This document shows, piece after piece, positions 1-10,839 of a DNA stretch of 64,000 nt; the first letter of the stretch is position 1, and each line of letters starts with the position of its first letter. Both the position numbers and the translations under genes were made by a program. The notes beneath the pieces were generated by a model. The model ran no database searches, was not told where the DNA came from, and saw only the letters and a program-made list of their open reading frames with translations. Source of the DNA: Pricia antarctica (GTDB lineage Bacteria > Bacteroidota > Bacteroidia > Flavobacteriales > Flavobacteriaceae); assembly GCA_011050085.1 (NCBI GenBank), contig DRGL01000069.1:62001-126000 (forward strand), read 5' to 3'.

Positions 1-79
1 TTGCGGTCATGGAAACATCTGAACCTGGATAAATTCTCTCACGCCCTTGAAGGCAAAATCCTTTTAATTTTTCACTCAT
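1..79 (-). CDS. N-terminal fragment of an unidentified CDS running off the left edge (MSEKLKGFCLQGRERIYPGSDVSMTA...)
   Basis: Reverse-strand ATG at 77-79 opens a stop-free frame to the window edge; same orientation as the next gene with a short gap. Confidence 0.45.
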   Translation of the reverse strand, partial: MSEKLKGFCLQGRERIYPGSDVSMTA

Positions 80-150
80 ATACTTTGATTCGAATTAGGG
101 GTCTGAACTATGTTTTCATTTAAGACTACAACGGCATAATGATGCCTCTT

Positions 151-1308
151 TTATTTCCAATCTACGCCAGTATCTTTCCAACTTTTCGATTTAGCGGATT
201 CGAGAACAGCTTCACAGACTTTTTGGGTTTCTTGGGCTTCCCTGAATGTCGGGGAACATGGCTTTCCTTCTACCAAGGCTTTTAGAAAATCTGCAATTTG
301 ATGCACGAAGCTATGTTCGTATCCTATTGACAGTCCCGGTACCCACCATTTATCCATATAGGGCTGGTCTTCGTCAGTTACATGTATGGAACGCCAACCA
401 CGCTCTATCGAATCGTTTCGATGGTCAAAATATTCCAACCGCGATAAATCGTGAAGGTTCCATTTGATGGAAGCGTGCTCGCCATTGATTTCAAATGTAT
501 AATGTGCCTTATGACCGCGTGCATATCGCGTCGATTCGAATAGGCCTAATGAACCATTATCGAAATGACAATGGAACATACAGGCGTCGTCGATGGTTAC
601 TTCTTGCTTTTCTCCTGTTTTGGAATGTATGCGTTCTTTAATAAAGGTTTCGGTCATAGCGGAGACATCTGTAATGCCACCGTTTAACCACATGGCCGTG
701 TCGATACAATGCGCCAAAAGGTCTCCTGTTACTCCGGATCCCGCAGCGGAATTATCTAACCGCCATAGCCCTTCCCCGCCTTGAGGCAATTCAGGACTGA
801 TGGTCCAATCTTGTAAGAAATTGGCGCGATAGTGGAATATCTTACCCAACTTTCCGGCGTCGATCAATTGCTTCGCCAAGGTAACGGCGGGTATTCTGCG
901 ATAGTTATAATACACCGTATTCGCAACACCTGCCTTTTCGACCGCATCGACCATGGGCTGTGCTTCGGCAACCGTTCTTGCCAAAGGTTTTTCACAAAGC
1001 ACCATTTTTCCAGCTTCCGCCGCGGCAATGGCAATTTCTGCATGCATATTGTTCGGCGTACAGATATCTATGGCATCAATATCGTCTCTGGCTACCAATT
1101 TACGCCAGTCCGTTTCTATAGATTCATAACCCCACTGATCGGCAAATGCTCTTACCCGTTCTTCGTTTCGGGCACAGACCGCCTTCAATATGGGATTGTA
1201 TTGTAGCTCGGGGAAAAAATTAGGTATTCTTTTGTATGCGTTGGAATGGGTACGACCCATGAAACCGTAACCTACTAAACCAATCCGTAAATCTTTTTTA
1301 TCACTCAT
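151..1308 (-). CDS. Gfo/Idh/MocA family oxidoreductase (cytoplasmic)
   Basis: N-terminal Rossmann motif [16 protein letters not shown], 'CEKPLA' motif, 385 aa; no signal peptide. Confidence 0.92.
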   Translation of the reverse strand: MSDKKDLRIGLVGYGFMGRTHSNAYKRIPNFFPELQYNPILKAVCARNEERVRAFADQWGYESIETDWRKLVARDDIDAIDICTPNNMHAEIAIAAAEAGKMVLCEKPLARTVAEAQPMVDAVEKAGVANTVYYNYRRIPAVTLAKQLIDAGKLGKIFHYRANFLQDWTISPELPQGGEGLWRLDNSAAGSGVTGDLLAHCIDTAMWLNGGITDVSAMTETFIKERIHSKTGEKQEVTIDDACMFHCHFDNGSLGLFESTRYARGHKAHYTFEINGEHASIKWNLHDLSRLEYFDHRNDSIERGWRSIHVTDEDQPYMDKWWVPGLSIGYEHSFVHQIADFLKALVEGKPCSPTFREAQETQKVCEAVLESAKSKSWKDTGVDWK

Positions 1309-1434
1309 AATGTCTCTTATTTTTTACCTCAAAATTTTTAAGTAGCTTCAAGCATCAGGTTTGCACTTGCATATTAAAAATAGTGAGTACTATAGCGAAA
1401 TATTTATATTACCGCCAATCGCTACGAAGATTAC

Positions 1435-2484
1435 CTACTCCTTTTCATACCACCCGTGTAGTTTCCTGACCTGAATCATTGCGCCTAATATATCGTTCCA
1501 GGTTTTTGGCTTCATCATGACCTCATTAGGAAACATACAACCATCCCAGCAAATGTGCTTGATTTTCTTGGTCACGTTTCCATGCTCGTCGCGCAGCCAA
1601 TGACCGGCATCGACGGCAATATCCAGTTTTCCGTTGGGATCGTCCGCTAGGCAGTGCCTTCCTGTTTTGTCATGGGAACCGGAACCGAAAACTGTACCAT
1701 CGTTTTGGGCGACGTGAAAATCGATGGTCCAAGGACGAAGGGCAGCCGTCAATTCTTCAAGGCCGCTGGTCAATGTCTTACGATCGTTCCAATCAAAATC
1801 TTTGGGAAGGATGCGCTCGTCGGGCTTATTATATCCCAAAAGATATAATAAGGTATGTGCCATATCGGCCTGAAATCCGATGTTCGGCCTATCGACAGCC
1901 TCTAAAGTGTTGACCATGGTTTTCCAACCTTGCATACCGCCCCAGCAAATTTCACCTTCCGCGGCCAATGATTCACCGTAGTCCGCAGCCACATCACAGG
2001 CTTCGCGAAAAGTCTCCGCTATTAATTGTGTATTTGCGGTAGGGTCTTTGGCCCAGGTTTTCGGGTCGACCGATGAATCGATACGAACCACGCCGTAAGG
2101 CCGTACGCCCAAATCCCGTAATTTTTGTCCTATTTTGCAAGCTTTGCGTACTTGGGTTACGAACTGCTTTCGTTCTTCGGAGGAACCCATGGCCGAACCG
2201 CCACCGGTACCTGCCCAAATAGGTGCAACCAAACTACCAATTTTCAAATTTTTCGCGTTGGCCTTGTCCGCCATTTTTTTTAAGGCATCTTCGTCGGAGT
2301 CGATATCCAAATGGGGGTCACCTGCGAAAAGGTCGAAACCGTCGAACTTTATCCCATCGACCTCTGCATTTGCAGTAAGCTCGATTAAGGTATCGATATC
2401 AATGGGAGGTTCTGAGTCCGGACCTTTGCCTACTACCCCTGGCCAAGAAGCGTTATGTAATTTTGGAAAATTATTTTCTGCCAT
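1435..2484 (-). CDS. Sugar phosphate isomerase/epimerase-like TIM barrel (xylose isomerase-like/AP-endonuclease 2 superfamily)
   Basis: 349 aa; motifs '[17 protein letters not shown]', '[25 protein letters not shown]', typical of AP_endonuc_2-like sugar isomerases; adjacent to Gfo/Idh/MocA. Confidence 0.8.
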   Translation of the reverse strand: MAENNFPKLHNASWPGVVGKGPDSEPPIDIDTLIELTANAEVDGIKFDGFDLFAGDPHLDIDSDEDALKKMADKANAKNLKIGSLVAPIWAGTGGGSAMGSSEERKQFVTQVRKACKIGQKLRDLGVRPYGVVRIDSSVDPKTWAKDPTANTQLIAETFREACDVAADYGESLAAEGEICWGGMQGWKTMVNTLEAVDRPNIGFQADMAHTLLYLLGYNKPDERILPKDFDWNDRKTLTSGLEELTAALRPWTIDFHVAQNDGTVFGSGSHDKTGRHCLADDPNGKLDIAVDAGHWLRDEHGNVTKKIKHICWDGCMFPNEVMMKPKTWNDILGAMIQVRKLHGWYEKE

Positions 2485-2754
2485 CTGTATTTATTTTAAA
2501 ATTAAAGGCTTTTATAAAAATAAGCAAAATTCTAGGCAATACGGTATCCTACGATTGCTATTAAATTAATATATCCTACAATTTTACACATATAAATTTG
2601 TGTCTTTCTCAAATATTCGGCCACTGATTTTCAGTATCCCGAATACTAACCTTACAAATCTAATACACATGAGACTTTATTATTTCCTATATCTTCATAA
2701 AAGATGACACTTTTTTATCTTACCTTTCGGATAGAACCTATGTGACAGGAAAAT

Positions 2755-3639
2755 ATGAGTAGTCCAAACATTGAAAAGACCATAACCTCGAGACAGGCCT
2801 TTATTTTTAAAGAACTTACTAGCCCCCATTTTAATCCGCAATGGCATTTTCATCCCGAATTTCAGATATCCTATATTATCAAAGGAAAAGGCACACGATT
2901 TATTGGGGATCATGTACAAACTTTCAAAGAGGGAGATTTGGTACTGACCTCACCAAACCTTCCCCATTTATGGCGCAGTGATGAAGCCTATTTTCATAAA
3001 GACAGTACGCTAAAGACTCAAGCGATGGTTATTTATTTTGATCAAGAACTCATGAGTCCGACGCTTTTAGGACGTGAAGAATTCTATGCCTTGAGAAAAT
3101 TGGTGGAAAATGCGGGAAGGGGTATGGAATTTTATGGAGATACGCCAACTAGGGTACATCGGCTCATGCAAAAAATTCCATCAAAAAAAGGCTTTGGACG
3201 TATCATTAAATTATTGGAAATCTTAGAAGTCATGGCGGCCAGCGAAGCATACAACCTTCTTTCGAGTCCCGGCTACAATACGGCTTTTAAAACTGACGAT
3301 GCTGAAAAGATGCATTTGGTGTACGATTACGTTATGAAGCATTTTACCACTAAAATAGAATTGCAAGAAGTGGCCGCTATACTGAACATGACAACGACAT
3401 CGTTCTGTAGATATTTTAAGCCTCGCGCAAATAAAACCTTTACACGTTTTGTAAATGAGATTCGGATAGGCCATGCCCGCAAACTTCTTTTGGAGGATAA
3501 CTTTAATATTTCGGAAATAAGCTATGAATGTGGTTTCAATACCCTATCGAATTTTAACAGGCAGTTCAAGTCGGTCGTGAAAATGAGTCCGCACGAATAC
3601 CAAAAATTATTTTTGAACATCAAAACCGGTATTTCATAA
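2755..3639 (+). CDS. AraC family transcriptional regulator with N-terminal cupin
   Basis: Cupin-like N-terminus (HFHPEFQISYIIKGKGTRFIGDH) and C-terminal AraC HTH ('ISEISYECGFNTLSNFNRQFKSVVKMSPHEYQK'). Confidence 0.93.
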   Translation: MSSPNIEKTITSRQAFIFKELTSPHFNPQWHFHPEFQISYIIKGKGTRFIGDHVQTFKEGDLVLTSPNLPHLWRSDEAYFHKDSTLKTQAMVIYFDQELMSPTLLGREEFYALRKLVENAGRGMEFYGDTPTRVHRLMQKIPSKKGFGRIIKLLEILEVMAASEAYNLLSSPGYNTAFKTDDAEKMHLVYDYVMKHFTTKIELQEVAAILNMTTTSFCRYFKPRANKTFTRFVNEIRIGHARKLLLEDNFNISEISYECGFNTLSNFNRQFKSVVKMSPHEYQKLFLNIKTGIS

Positions 3640-3640
3640 C

Positions 3641-3660
3641 TGAAATGGACTGCCATTTCA
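3641..3660 (+). terminator. Perfect 8-bp inverted repeat TGAAATGG-ACTG-CCATTTCA just after the AraC stop; possible terminator hairpin
   Basis: Direct inspection; no long T tract follows, so an intrinsic terminator is uncertain. Confidence 0.4.
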
Positions 3661-3787
3661 TAAGACATTTATAAAAGGCAAAATAGTGTCAGTGTTTTAG
3701 GAAATATAGGAATTTTCCATATCCATTTCCATTTATATTTGACTGGTATGCTTTTTCTAAAATTAATAATCTACAAAAAAGTACAGA

Positions 3788-4627
3788 ATGAAAATAGGTA
3801 TGAATATGTTGCTGTGGACGAACCACGTAACTGAAGCCCATTTTCCAATAATAGACGACTTAAAAAAAGCCGGATTTGATGGTGTAGAGTTGTACTTAGG
3901 GGAAGGAGATATCAAGCACTATTCAAAATTGGGCGACCACTTTTCAGATATCGGCATGGGCGTAACCGCCGTTGCCGGTCTTGCGCCCGAAGAGAACATT
4001 GCCAGCCCTGATGCCAAATACAGGGCAGCCGGCTTAGATAGATTAAAATGGTCAATCGATATGGCCGAAGCTTCAAATGTTGAAGTAATCTGTGGCCCTT
4101 TTCATTCCACCTTTGCCTATTTCACAAGGCAGCCACCTACGGAAGACGAACGAAAACATAGCGCCGAGCAGCTATATAAGGCGGCCGAGTATGCACAAAA
4201 AGCAAATATCGTGCTGACCCCGGAAGCCGTTAATCGCTTTGAATGTTATCTGTACAATACTATGGCTGATCTTAAGACCTTGGTCGAAAGGGTAAACCAT
4301 CCGAATTTAGGGGCCATGTTCGATACCCACCACGCCCATATTGAGGAAAAAAGTCAAGCGGAAGCCCTCAAGACAATCGCACCGGTGCTCAAACATGTTC
4401 ATATCAGCGAAAACGATAGAGGCACCCCTGGCGAAGGGCAAGTGCATTGGGACGCTGTTTTCAGTGCCTTGAAAGAAATCAATTATGACGGTTGGGTGAC
4501 TATCGAAGCCTTTAGCACTATAATACCTGAATTTGCCAACGCCATTAATGTTTGGCGGGATTATTCACCTTCAAAAGAAATCTACATAAAAGGGTTACAA
4601 CTAATTAAAAAAGGACTTGAAAGCTAA
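3788..4627 (+). CDS. Sugar phosphate isomerase/epimerase (hydroxypyruvate isomerase / tagatose-epimerase-like TIM barrel)
   Basis: 279 aa; 'KKAGFDGVELYLGEGD', 'LGAMFDTHHAHIEE', 'KHVHISENDRGTPGEGQVHWDAVF', 'WVTIEAF' motifs. Confidence 0.9.
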   Translation: MKIGMNMLLWTNHVTEAHFPIIDDLKKAGFDGVELYLGEGDIKHYSKLGDHFSDIGMGVTAVAGLAPEENIASPDAKYRAAGLDRLKWSIDMAEASNVEVICGPFHSTFAYFTRQPPTEDERKHSAEQLYKAAEYAQKANIVLTPEAVNRFECYLYNTMADLKTLVERVNHPNLGAMFDTHHAHIEEKSQAEALKTIAPVLKHVHISENDRGTPGEGQVHWDAVFSALKEINYDGWVTIEAFSTIIPEFANAINVWRDYSPSKEIYIKGLQLIKKGLES

Positions 4628-4736
4628 ATGGTTCCTGCCAGATAGCCGCAAAATAGCGATTTACGCTTAAAAACTAAATGCAGCTTTCTAAGCTGTGAAA
4701 ATCGTGTTAGGAATTAAAATAAGTTATGCTTCGATT

Positions 4737-5858
4737 ATGAAAAAACTACTCTATCTCTTCGTCTTTTGTTCAATTCTATCTTGCAAAGAGGATAAAAAGG
4801 ATGTCGCAGAAAAGGAACAACAGGTTGAAAAACCAACCGAGTCATTGACCTTTATGGGTAGTGGCGACGATGCGAAACACATCGTCTTGATTTCAGGAGA
4901 TGAGGAATATCGCTCTGAAGAGGCCTTACCTCAGCTGGCAAAAATATTGTCTAAACACCACGGCTTTACCTGTACGGTCCTTTTTGCCCAGAATCCTGAA
5001 AATCCCGGGATTGTCGATGCCAATTATGTGGAGAACATACCGGGTTTAAAAGCACTAGATACCGCCGATATGATGGTCATCTTTACACGATTTCGAGCCC
5101 TGCCCGACAGCCAGATGAAGCATATAGATGATTATCTAATGAGAGGAAAGCCCGTAATGGGTATCCGAACCGCAACCCACGCCTTCATGTTTCCGGAAAA
5201 CTCCGATTCAAACTATAAACACTATAGTAACGGTTATGCGGGAGATAAAACGGAATGGACGGATGGGTTCGGACGTCTCGTATTAGGCGAAAAATGGGTG
5301 GCACATCATGGGCATCATAAAAACCAAAGCCAAAGGGGAATGATATTCGAAGATGCCAAAGACAACGCTGTAGTAAATGGAATTGAAGACGGCGACGTTT
5401 GGGGACCCTCTGATGTCTATGAAGTACGTTTGCCGCTTCCGGATAATGCGGAACCGATACTTTATGGTCAGGTCATAAACCGCAAGGGTGACTATGATGA
5501 AACCGATATTTATTTCGGAATGAAACCCTCCGATGATGAAGTCGCCACAGAAAACAACGAGGGAAAGACCGTCAACGATGTCAACATGCCGATTGTATGG
5601 ACAAAAAGTTATCAATTACCGGAAGGAAAAAAAGGTAAAGCCTTTACCACAACGGTAGGTGCAGCTAGCGATATGTTAATCGAAGGTACCCGTAGGTTAC
5701 TGGTCAACGGAGTATTTTGGGCCATGGATATGACCATCCCCGAAAAGGCGAATGTGGACCTAGTTGGTGATTTTGAACCATCACAATTCGGATTTAAGGA
5801 TAAAACCTATTGGGAAGAGAAAGGGGTTAAGGTTGAGCAGTTTGACCTTGGTAAGTAA
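4737..5858 (+). CDS. ThuA-like domain lipoprotein
   Basis: Lipoprotein signal MKKLLYLFVFCSILSCKED from internal ATG at 4737 (ORF opens at 4695); ThuA-like motifs 'HIVLISGDEEYRSEEALPQLAKIL', 'MGIRTATHAF'. Confidence 0.82.
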   Translation: MKKLLYLFVFCSILSCKEDKKDVAEKEQQVEKPTESLTFMGSGDDAKHIVLISGDEEYRSEEALPQLAKILSKHHGFTCTVLFAQNPENPGIVDANYVENIPGLKALDTADMMVIFTRFRALPDSQMKHIDDYLMRGKPVMGIRTATHAFMFPENSDSNYKHYSNGYAGDKTEWTDGFGRLVLGEKWVAHHGHHKNQSQRGMIFEDAKDNAVVNGIEDGDVWGPSDVYEVRLPLPDNAEPILYGQVINRKGDYDETDIYFGMKPSDDEVATENNEGKTVNDVNMPIVWTKSYQLPEGKKGKAFTTTVGAASDMLIEGTRRLLVNGVFWAMDMTIPEKANVDLVGDFEPSQFGFKDKTYWEEKGVKVEQFDLGK

Positions 5859-5864
5859 ATGCTG

Positions 5865-7442
5865 TTACTTCAGCTCCAAGGCCTCGGTTTGATCCGAACC
5901 TTCGCCGCGAATCTTGTTAAAATCGCCTTTCATTTCCGCTAATTTTTTGGGATTCGATGCAGCAAGATTGGTTTCTTGGCCGATATCGTTCTTCAGGTTA
6001 TATAATTGATATTCTTTAGCGTTGCCCAATTCAATAGCCACGGATTGGTTAACAGCAGGGCCATTATAAGGTGGAATCATGACCCAATCCCCCTGTCGAA
6101 AAGCGGTTCGGCTTGTTGCCTCAAGCACCATCTGATTGCGCCCTTCACTACTTTTTCCCAAGAAAACATCCATCAAATTTTCACTATCCTCCCCTATTTT
6201 ATTACTGTCTACCAAATTGGCTAAGGAGGTGAGCAAATCCAATTGTGAAACCAAAGCGTTTGAAACACCAGGCTTAATATGGCCCTTCCAGTAGGTTATG
6301 AAGGGTACTCGGGTGCCAGCTTCAAATAGACTATATTTTCCACCCCGAAGCGGACCGGCAGGTCTATGATCCCCCAATTTTTCGACAGCATCGTCGTAAT
6401 AACCATCATTCAGAACGGTACCGTTATCACTTGAAAATATAATTAAGGTATTTTCTAAAAGCCCTTGTTTTTCCAATGTATTTACAAATTCCCCTACTAC
6501 CCAATCCGCCTCGACAATCACATCGCCCCTAGGGCCCATACCCGAAGCTCCTACAAATCGGGGATGCGGCGTGCGCGGCACATGAGGCTGCTGCAAAGCA
6601 TAATATAGAAAGAAAGGTTCGTCTTTATGCGTTGCAACATACTTTTGGGCTTCGGTCAGAAAGGTATCCGCCATGTCTTCATCGATCCACTTCGCCGACT
6701 CCCCACCTTTCATAAAACCGATGCGGGGGATAGCGTTCACAATGCTATTATTATGACCATGGTGCCATTTCATTTTTAGCATTTCAGGATTTTCAATACC
6801 AGTAGGCTCACCTTCGAAATTGTTCTGGTAATCAACTTCTATGGGATCATTTGGGTCGAGCTTTACTACGCTGCCATTTTGAATGTAGACCGTGGGAACG
6901 CGATCTTGGGTGGCGGCCATAATATAGCTCTGGTCGAAACCGACCTGGTTCGGTCCGGGAGCGATGGTCTGATTCCAGTTGACGTCTCCTGACCCCAATC
7001 CCAAATGCCATTTTCCTACGATGCCTGTGTGGTATCCTTTTTCTTTAAGCATACGCGGAATGGTCATCTGCGTCGTGTCGATAATAAGAGGGGCGGTACC
7101 CGGTAGAATTTTAGCACTTTTATTACGCCAAGGGTAGGTGCCCGTCAGCAGCGCATAACGACTGGGGGTACACGTTGCGGAGGAGGCATATCCGTTGGTA
7201 AATCGTATCCCGCCGTTAGCCAACTTGTCCAAATTGGGGGTTTTAAGTTCTGTGGCACCATATGCACCTAGCTCACCGTAGCCGAGATCATCTGCGTAAA
7301 TGATTACGATATTTGGTGTTCTGGAACTGTTTACCTTGTTCTGTTTTTCTTCCTTGTTAGGTTGGCATCCTATTAATGACAGAAGAACTAAGGCTATACA
7401 TATCGTGAAATAAGACCTTTTTATGGCAAAGCGTCTATGCAT
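5865..7442 (-). CDS. Sulfatase, S1 type (formylglycine C-x-P-S-R), lipoprotein
   Basis: 'NIVIIYADDLGYGELGAYGA', 'SATCTPSRYALLTG' active-site motif, 'GKWHLGLG'; signal 'LLSLIGCQPN'. Confidence 0.95.
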   Translation of the reverse strand: MHRRFAIKRSYFTICIALVLLSLIGCQPNKEEKQNKVNSSRTPNIVIIYADDLGYGELGAYGATELKTPNLDKLANGGIRFTNGYASSATCTPSRYALLTGTYPWRNKSAKILPGTAPLIIDTTQMTIPRMLKEKGYHTGIVGKWHLGLGSGDVNWNQTIAPGPNQVGFDQSYIMAATQDRVPTVYIQNGSVVKLDPNDPIEVDYQNNFEGEPTGIENPEMLKMKWHHGHNNSIVNAIPRIGFMKGGESAKWIDEDMADTFLTEAQKYVATHKDEPFFLYYALQQPHVPRTPHPRFVGASGMGPRGDVIVEADWVVGEFVNTLEKQGLLENTLIIFSSDNGTVLNDGYYDDAVEKLGDHRPAGPLRGGKYSLFEAGTRVPFITYWKGHIKPGVSNALVSQLDLLTSLANLVDSNKIGEDSENLMDVFLGKSSEGRNQMVLEATSRTAFRQGDWVMIPPYNGPAVNQSVAIELGNAKEYQLYNLKNDIGQETNLAASNPKKLAEMKGDFNKIRGEGSDQTEALELK

Positions 7443-7478
7443 CCTTTTTAGTATGTTCTCGTTAAAGCCTTTATTAAT

Positions 7479-8837
7479 TTAATATGAATCTTTCATCCAA
7501 TCATAGCTATTCCGTTGAATCCAATTGCCTCTAGTGAAATCTGGAAAATCTTGTGGTTCGCCATTATTGGCAATGGATAGCTCGGATAAAGGGGTTACGG
7601 CGCTCCAAGCGGCGGCATCGTAAGCGTCCATCGGTGGGGCAACATTGGCTTTTGCGGATTCAATAAAGGCATTATCCACAAAAAAATCCATTCCACCATG
7701 ACCGGCACCTAACGCATGTTCGCCATATTTTTTCCAAAGTGGATGATCATATTTCGTTAACCAGTCGTCCGCAACATCCCATTCATGAGGTTTCGATTTT
7801 CCCTCTACATAAATACGATTGCCATCGACCTCCCACAAACCGCTAGTACCTTGCACCCGAAAGCCCAATGAATATGGCCTTGGCAATGTGGTATCATGGG
7901 TTACAATTATAGTCTCACCGTTCGTTGTTTCGATAGTACTCGTAATGACATCGCCCATTCTAAAGTTTACTTTAGCATTGGGATGATCTATACCGCCGTT
8001 CTCGACAATATAATTATGTAAGCCTCGAGCCTTCGTAGCATGTGAGGTGAGGGATTGAAAGCGGTTTCCACGATTGATATTGTCCATTACGGCAATGGGC
8101 CCCAAACCGTGCGTCGGATATACATCGGCGTTTCGAAGTACGGAATGCTGCGTTCGCCATTTAGATTCCGATATACCCTTATCGCCAAATTCAACGCCCT
8201 TACCATAAGCATCTTTACCATCATTTAATAGTACATGCCTCAAATCATGCTGATAACCACAACGAAAATGCATCAGTTCCCCAAAAACGTTCTGTTTGAC
8301 CATATTAAGAACTGCGAGAATATCGCGTCGATAGTTTACGTTTTCAAGAATCATGAGATGCGACCCGGTTTCTTCATGGGTGTTGACCAAATCCCAACAT
8401 TCTTCCAACGTGTTTGCTGCCGAGACTTCAACCCCTGTATATTTTCCGGCCTTCATGGCATCAACGGCCATACGGGTATGCAAAAGCCAGGGTGTAGCGA
8501 TAATTACGGCATCTAGTTCAGGCAGTGCCAATAGATTGAGATAGTCTTTGCTATCCTTCCCAAAAGTCATTGGTTTTGCCCCGCCTGCCTTTGAAATATC
8601 GCTTAGGGCAATTTGTATTCGCGCATCGTCAATATCACATATTGCGATAATGTTGACATCATCACGCTGTAAAAGATTGTTCATATGATTGCTACCCCGA
8701 AGTCCCACCCCGATCATACCCACATTCAGTTTTTCTTTCAAAATGGAATTTGAAATACCGAAAGTGTAATTTGGAAGCGTGGCTATGGCCGTGCCTGCTA
8801 GGGCGGTTTTCTTGATGAAACTTCTTCTTTTATTCAT
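7479..8837 (-). CDS. Exported Gfo/Idh/MocA oxidoreductase, GH109-like (putative NAD-dependent glycosidase)
   Basis: Tat-like signal MNKRRSFIKKTALAGTAIATLP; 'VGMIGVGLRGSNH', 'CDIDDARI', 'GAGHGGMDFF', 'MDAYDAAAWSAVTPLSE' resemble GH109. Confidence 0.85.
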   Translation of the reverse strand: MNKRRSFIKKTALAGTAIATLPNYTFGISNSILKEKLNVGMIGVGLRGSNHMNNLLQRDDVNIIAICDIDDARIQIALSDISKAGGAKPMTFGKDSKDYLNLLALPELDAVIIATPWLLHTRMAVDAMKAGKYTGVEVSAANTLEECWDLVNTHEETGSHLMILENVNYRRDILAVLNMVKQNVFGELMHFRCGYQHDLRHVLLNDGKDAYGKGVEFGDKGISESKWRTQHSVLRNADVYPTHGLGPIAVMDNINRGNRFQSLTSHATKARGLHNYIVENGGIDHPNAKVNFRMGDVITSTIETTNGETIIVTHDTTLPRPYSLGFRVQGTSGLWEVDGNRIYVEGKSKPHEWDVADDWLTKYDHPLWKKYGEHALGAGHGGMDFFVDNAFIESAKANVAPPMDAYDAAAWSAVTPLSELSIANNGEPQDFPDFTRGNWIQRNSYDWMKDSY

Positions 8838-9152
8838 ACGTAAAATTCTTTTGGCTTTATAAAATCAAATATAGGAAAAGTAATGTCGCTTTTTATACAT
8901 TCCGGTTTGCTTCAGGATTGCTGATTTGTATTCTATCCCACTAGTAAAGAAATGTAAATGATAAGAATTACACTGCATTTTCTCGACAATCTATGAATTC
9001 AAAATGTAAGTGTTTGTCAAATTAAAATTATAGTATTCCGTTTTTTAACGTCATTCACAATCCGTTTTGAGCTAACTACTAAACTAAGTTTCTTTTATAT
9101 TGTAAGAAATAATTTTGGTAACAAACTTCAAGTCTAATTTAAAATAGAAATA

Positions 9153-9299
9153 ATGAGCGATGACAAAAACAACAAGATAGAAAAAGATAAAACAAGTTTA
9201 GGCGAAAAAGCTATAAACCACAAAGAGAGCAGTGGTAAGGAAATAAATCAGCAAGTACAGCAGCGAAAAGAAAAACACCAGCCCAGGGATAACGCTTAA
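9153..9299 (+). CDS. Small 48-aa highly charged hypothetical protein (MSDDKNNKIEKDKTSLGEKAINHKESSGKEINQQVQQRKEKHQPRDNA)
   Basis: Read by hand; ATG to TAA, no hydrophobic segment, directly followed by a strong hairpin + T tract. Absent from the supplied ORF track because of size. Confidence 0.6.
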   Translation: MSDDKNNKIEKDKTSLGEKAINHKESSGKEINQQVQQRKEKHQPRDNA

Positions 9300-9321
9300 G
9301 CATCCTAAACCTTAAATTTAC

Positions 9322-9348
9322 AAAACCGGCCTATTAGCCGGTTTTTTT
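9322..9348 (+). terminator. Rho-independent terminator AAAACCGGC-CTATTA-GCCGGTTTTTTT
   Basis: Perfect GC-containing stem followed by T run, 22 bp after the stop of the 48-aa ORF. Confidence 0.85.
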
Positions 9349-9607
9349 ATACGTAAACTTTTAGTTTCAGAAAAATTATTAGTCTTCGAGCGTCACAACC
9401 ACGAACCCTAAACCCCACAAACTGTGCTTATTTATCTAGATTAGGTGTAGTTGCTCCCCATTCATGTTAATTTACCATATAAACTGGGTAAAAATGACAA
9501 TCGTCTTCACAAAAAGAGGATTTAACTTTGCATCGTAAACTATTGCAATTTAAAATAGAAACGGTTGCAAGTACACGGATTTAATTCACCCCACAATCCA
9601 TTTAGTT

Positions 9608-10813
9608 ATGAAAAATATTTTAGAATCATCACATAAGAAAGCCTTAATAGCTTTGGCCATAGGAGGTTTTGGTATAGGAATGACAGAGTTTGTCATCATG
9701 GGCATTCTGCCCGATGTAGCCTCTGCGCTTCAGATAAGCATTCCCCAAGCAGGCCATTTTATAGCTGCCTATGCGCTGGGCGTTGTCGTTGGTGCGCCCT
9801 TATTGACCGGTATCGGTAGTAAATGGGCACCCCACAGGGTGCTATTGGCCCTAATGCTATGGTTTACGCTTTTCAATACGCTTTCTGCCTTTGCCGGAAG
9901 TTATGAAAGCCTATTGGCCGTACGTTTTTTATCAGGCCTGCCCCATGGCGCATTCTTCGGTATCGGGGCCGTGGTCGCGGGTAAACTTGCCAAAAAAGGG
10001 AAGGCTGCCCAAGCCATTGCCACCATGATGGCCGGTCTGACGGTCGCCAATGTTATCGGGGTACCTTTAGGCACCTACTTTGGTCATGAATACCATTGGA
10101 GCGTTGCCTTCTTAATCGTAGGACTCGTTGGTGTATTGGCATTGGCAAGTGTTTACTTTTGGATGCCCCACTTAGAGAAATCACCGAGTAACGGATTTGC
10201 CAAAGATCTGAAGGTATTTAGAAAGCCCCGTCTTTGGAGCCTGATATTATTGACCACAGTTGGTACAGGTGGGTTTTTCGCTTGGTACAGTTATATCGCC
10301 CCATTGATTACCGAAGTAGCCGGATATCCGGAAAGTATGGTCGGTTACGCCATGATACTTACAGGATTGGGCATGGTCGTCGGTAACTTTTTAGGCGCTA
10401 AGCTCACCGAGAAATACGCGCCCATGCACGCTATTTTGATAGCCCTGACCATGATGGTAGTCGCTCTTATAGCCAACACCTTTTTAGCATCGGACAAGAT
10501 TGCCGTGCTAGCGATGACCTTTATCATCGGTGTAGTGGGATTCAGCATTTCGACTCCGCTACAAATGGCCATCATCAAAGCTTCAAAAGGTTCTGAAATG
10601 TTGGGTTCTTCGATGAACCAAAGTGCCTTTAATATGGGTAACGCCTCCGGGGCCTTTTTGGCCGGACTACCGATTGCCATGGGCTATGGCTTTACTTCCG
10701 CAGATTTGGTCGGTGCAGCATTGGCAGGTGCGGGAGCAATCATTACAGTGGGTATTATTCTCACTGGAAAGCGGGTACTCGTCAAAAAAAGACGTTGGGC
10801 CGTGCAGCATTGA
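9608..10813 (+). CDS. MFS transporter, DHA1/AraJ-like
   Basis: 401 aa with ~12 hydrophobic segments; 'GGFGIGMTEFVIMGILPDVA', 'GLPHGAFFGIGAVVAGKLA'. Confidence 0.92.
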   Translation: MKNILESSHKKALIALAIGGFGIGMTEFVIMGILPDVASALQISIPQAGHFIAAYALGVVVGAPLLTGIGSKWAPHRVLLALMLWFTLFNTLSAFAGSYESLLAVRFLSGLPHGAFFGIGAVVAGKLAKKGKAAQAIATMMAGLTVANVIGVPLGTYFGHEYHWSVAFLIVGLVGVLALASVYFWMPHLEKSPSNGFAKDLKVFRKPRLWSLILLTTVGTGGFFAWYSYIAPLITEVAGYPESMVGYAMILTGLGMVVGNFLGAKLTEKYAPMHAILIALTMMVVALIANTFLASDKIAVLAMTFIIGVVGFSISTPLQMAIIKASKGSEMLGSSMNQSAFNMGNASGAFLAGLPIAMGYGFTSADLVGAALAGAGAIITVGIILTGKRVLVKKRRWAVQH

Positions 10814-10839
10814 GGTATAGCTGTTTCTATGAAGTTCCG

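Noticed and set aside
246-1206. Plus-strand ORFs (73, 63, 124 aa) opposite the Gfo/Idh gene
   Set aside because: Antisense to a well-supported CDS; composition is not protein-like and no motifs were recognised. The same reasoning applies to the many other short antisense ORFs in the track (for example opposite SusC, HTCS, FG-GAP and GH92).
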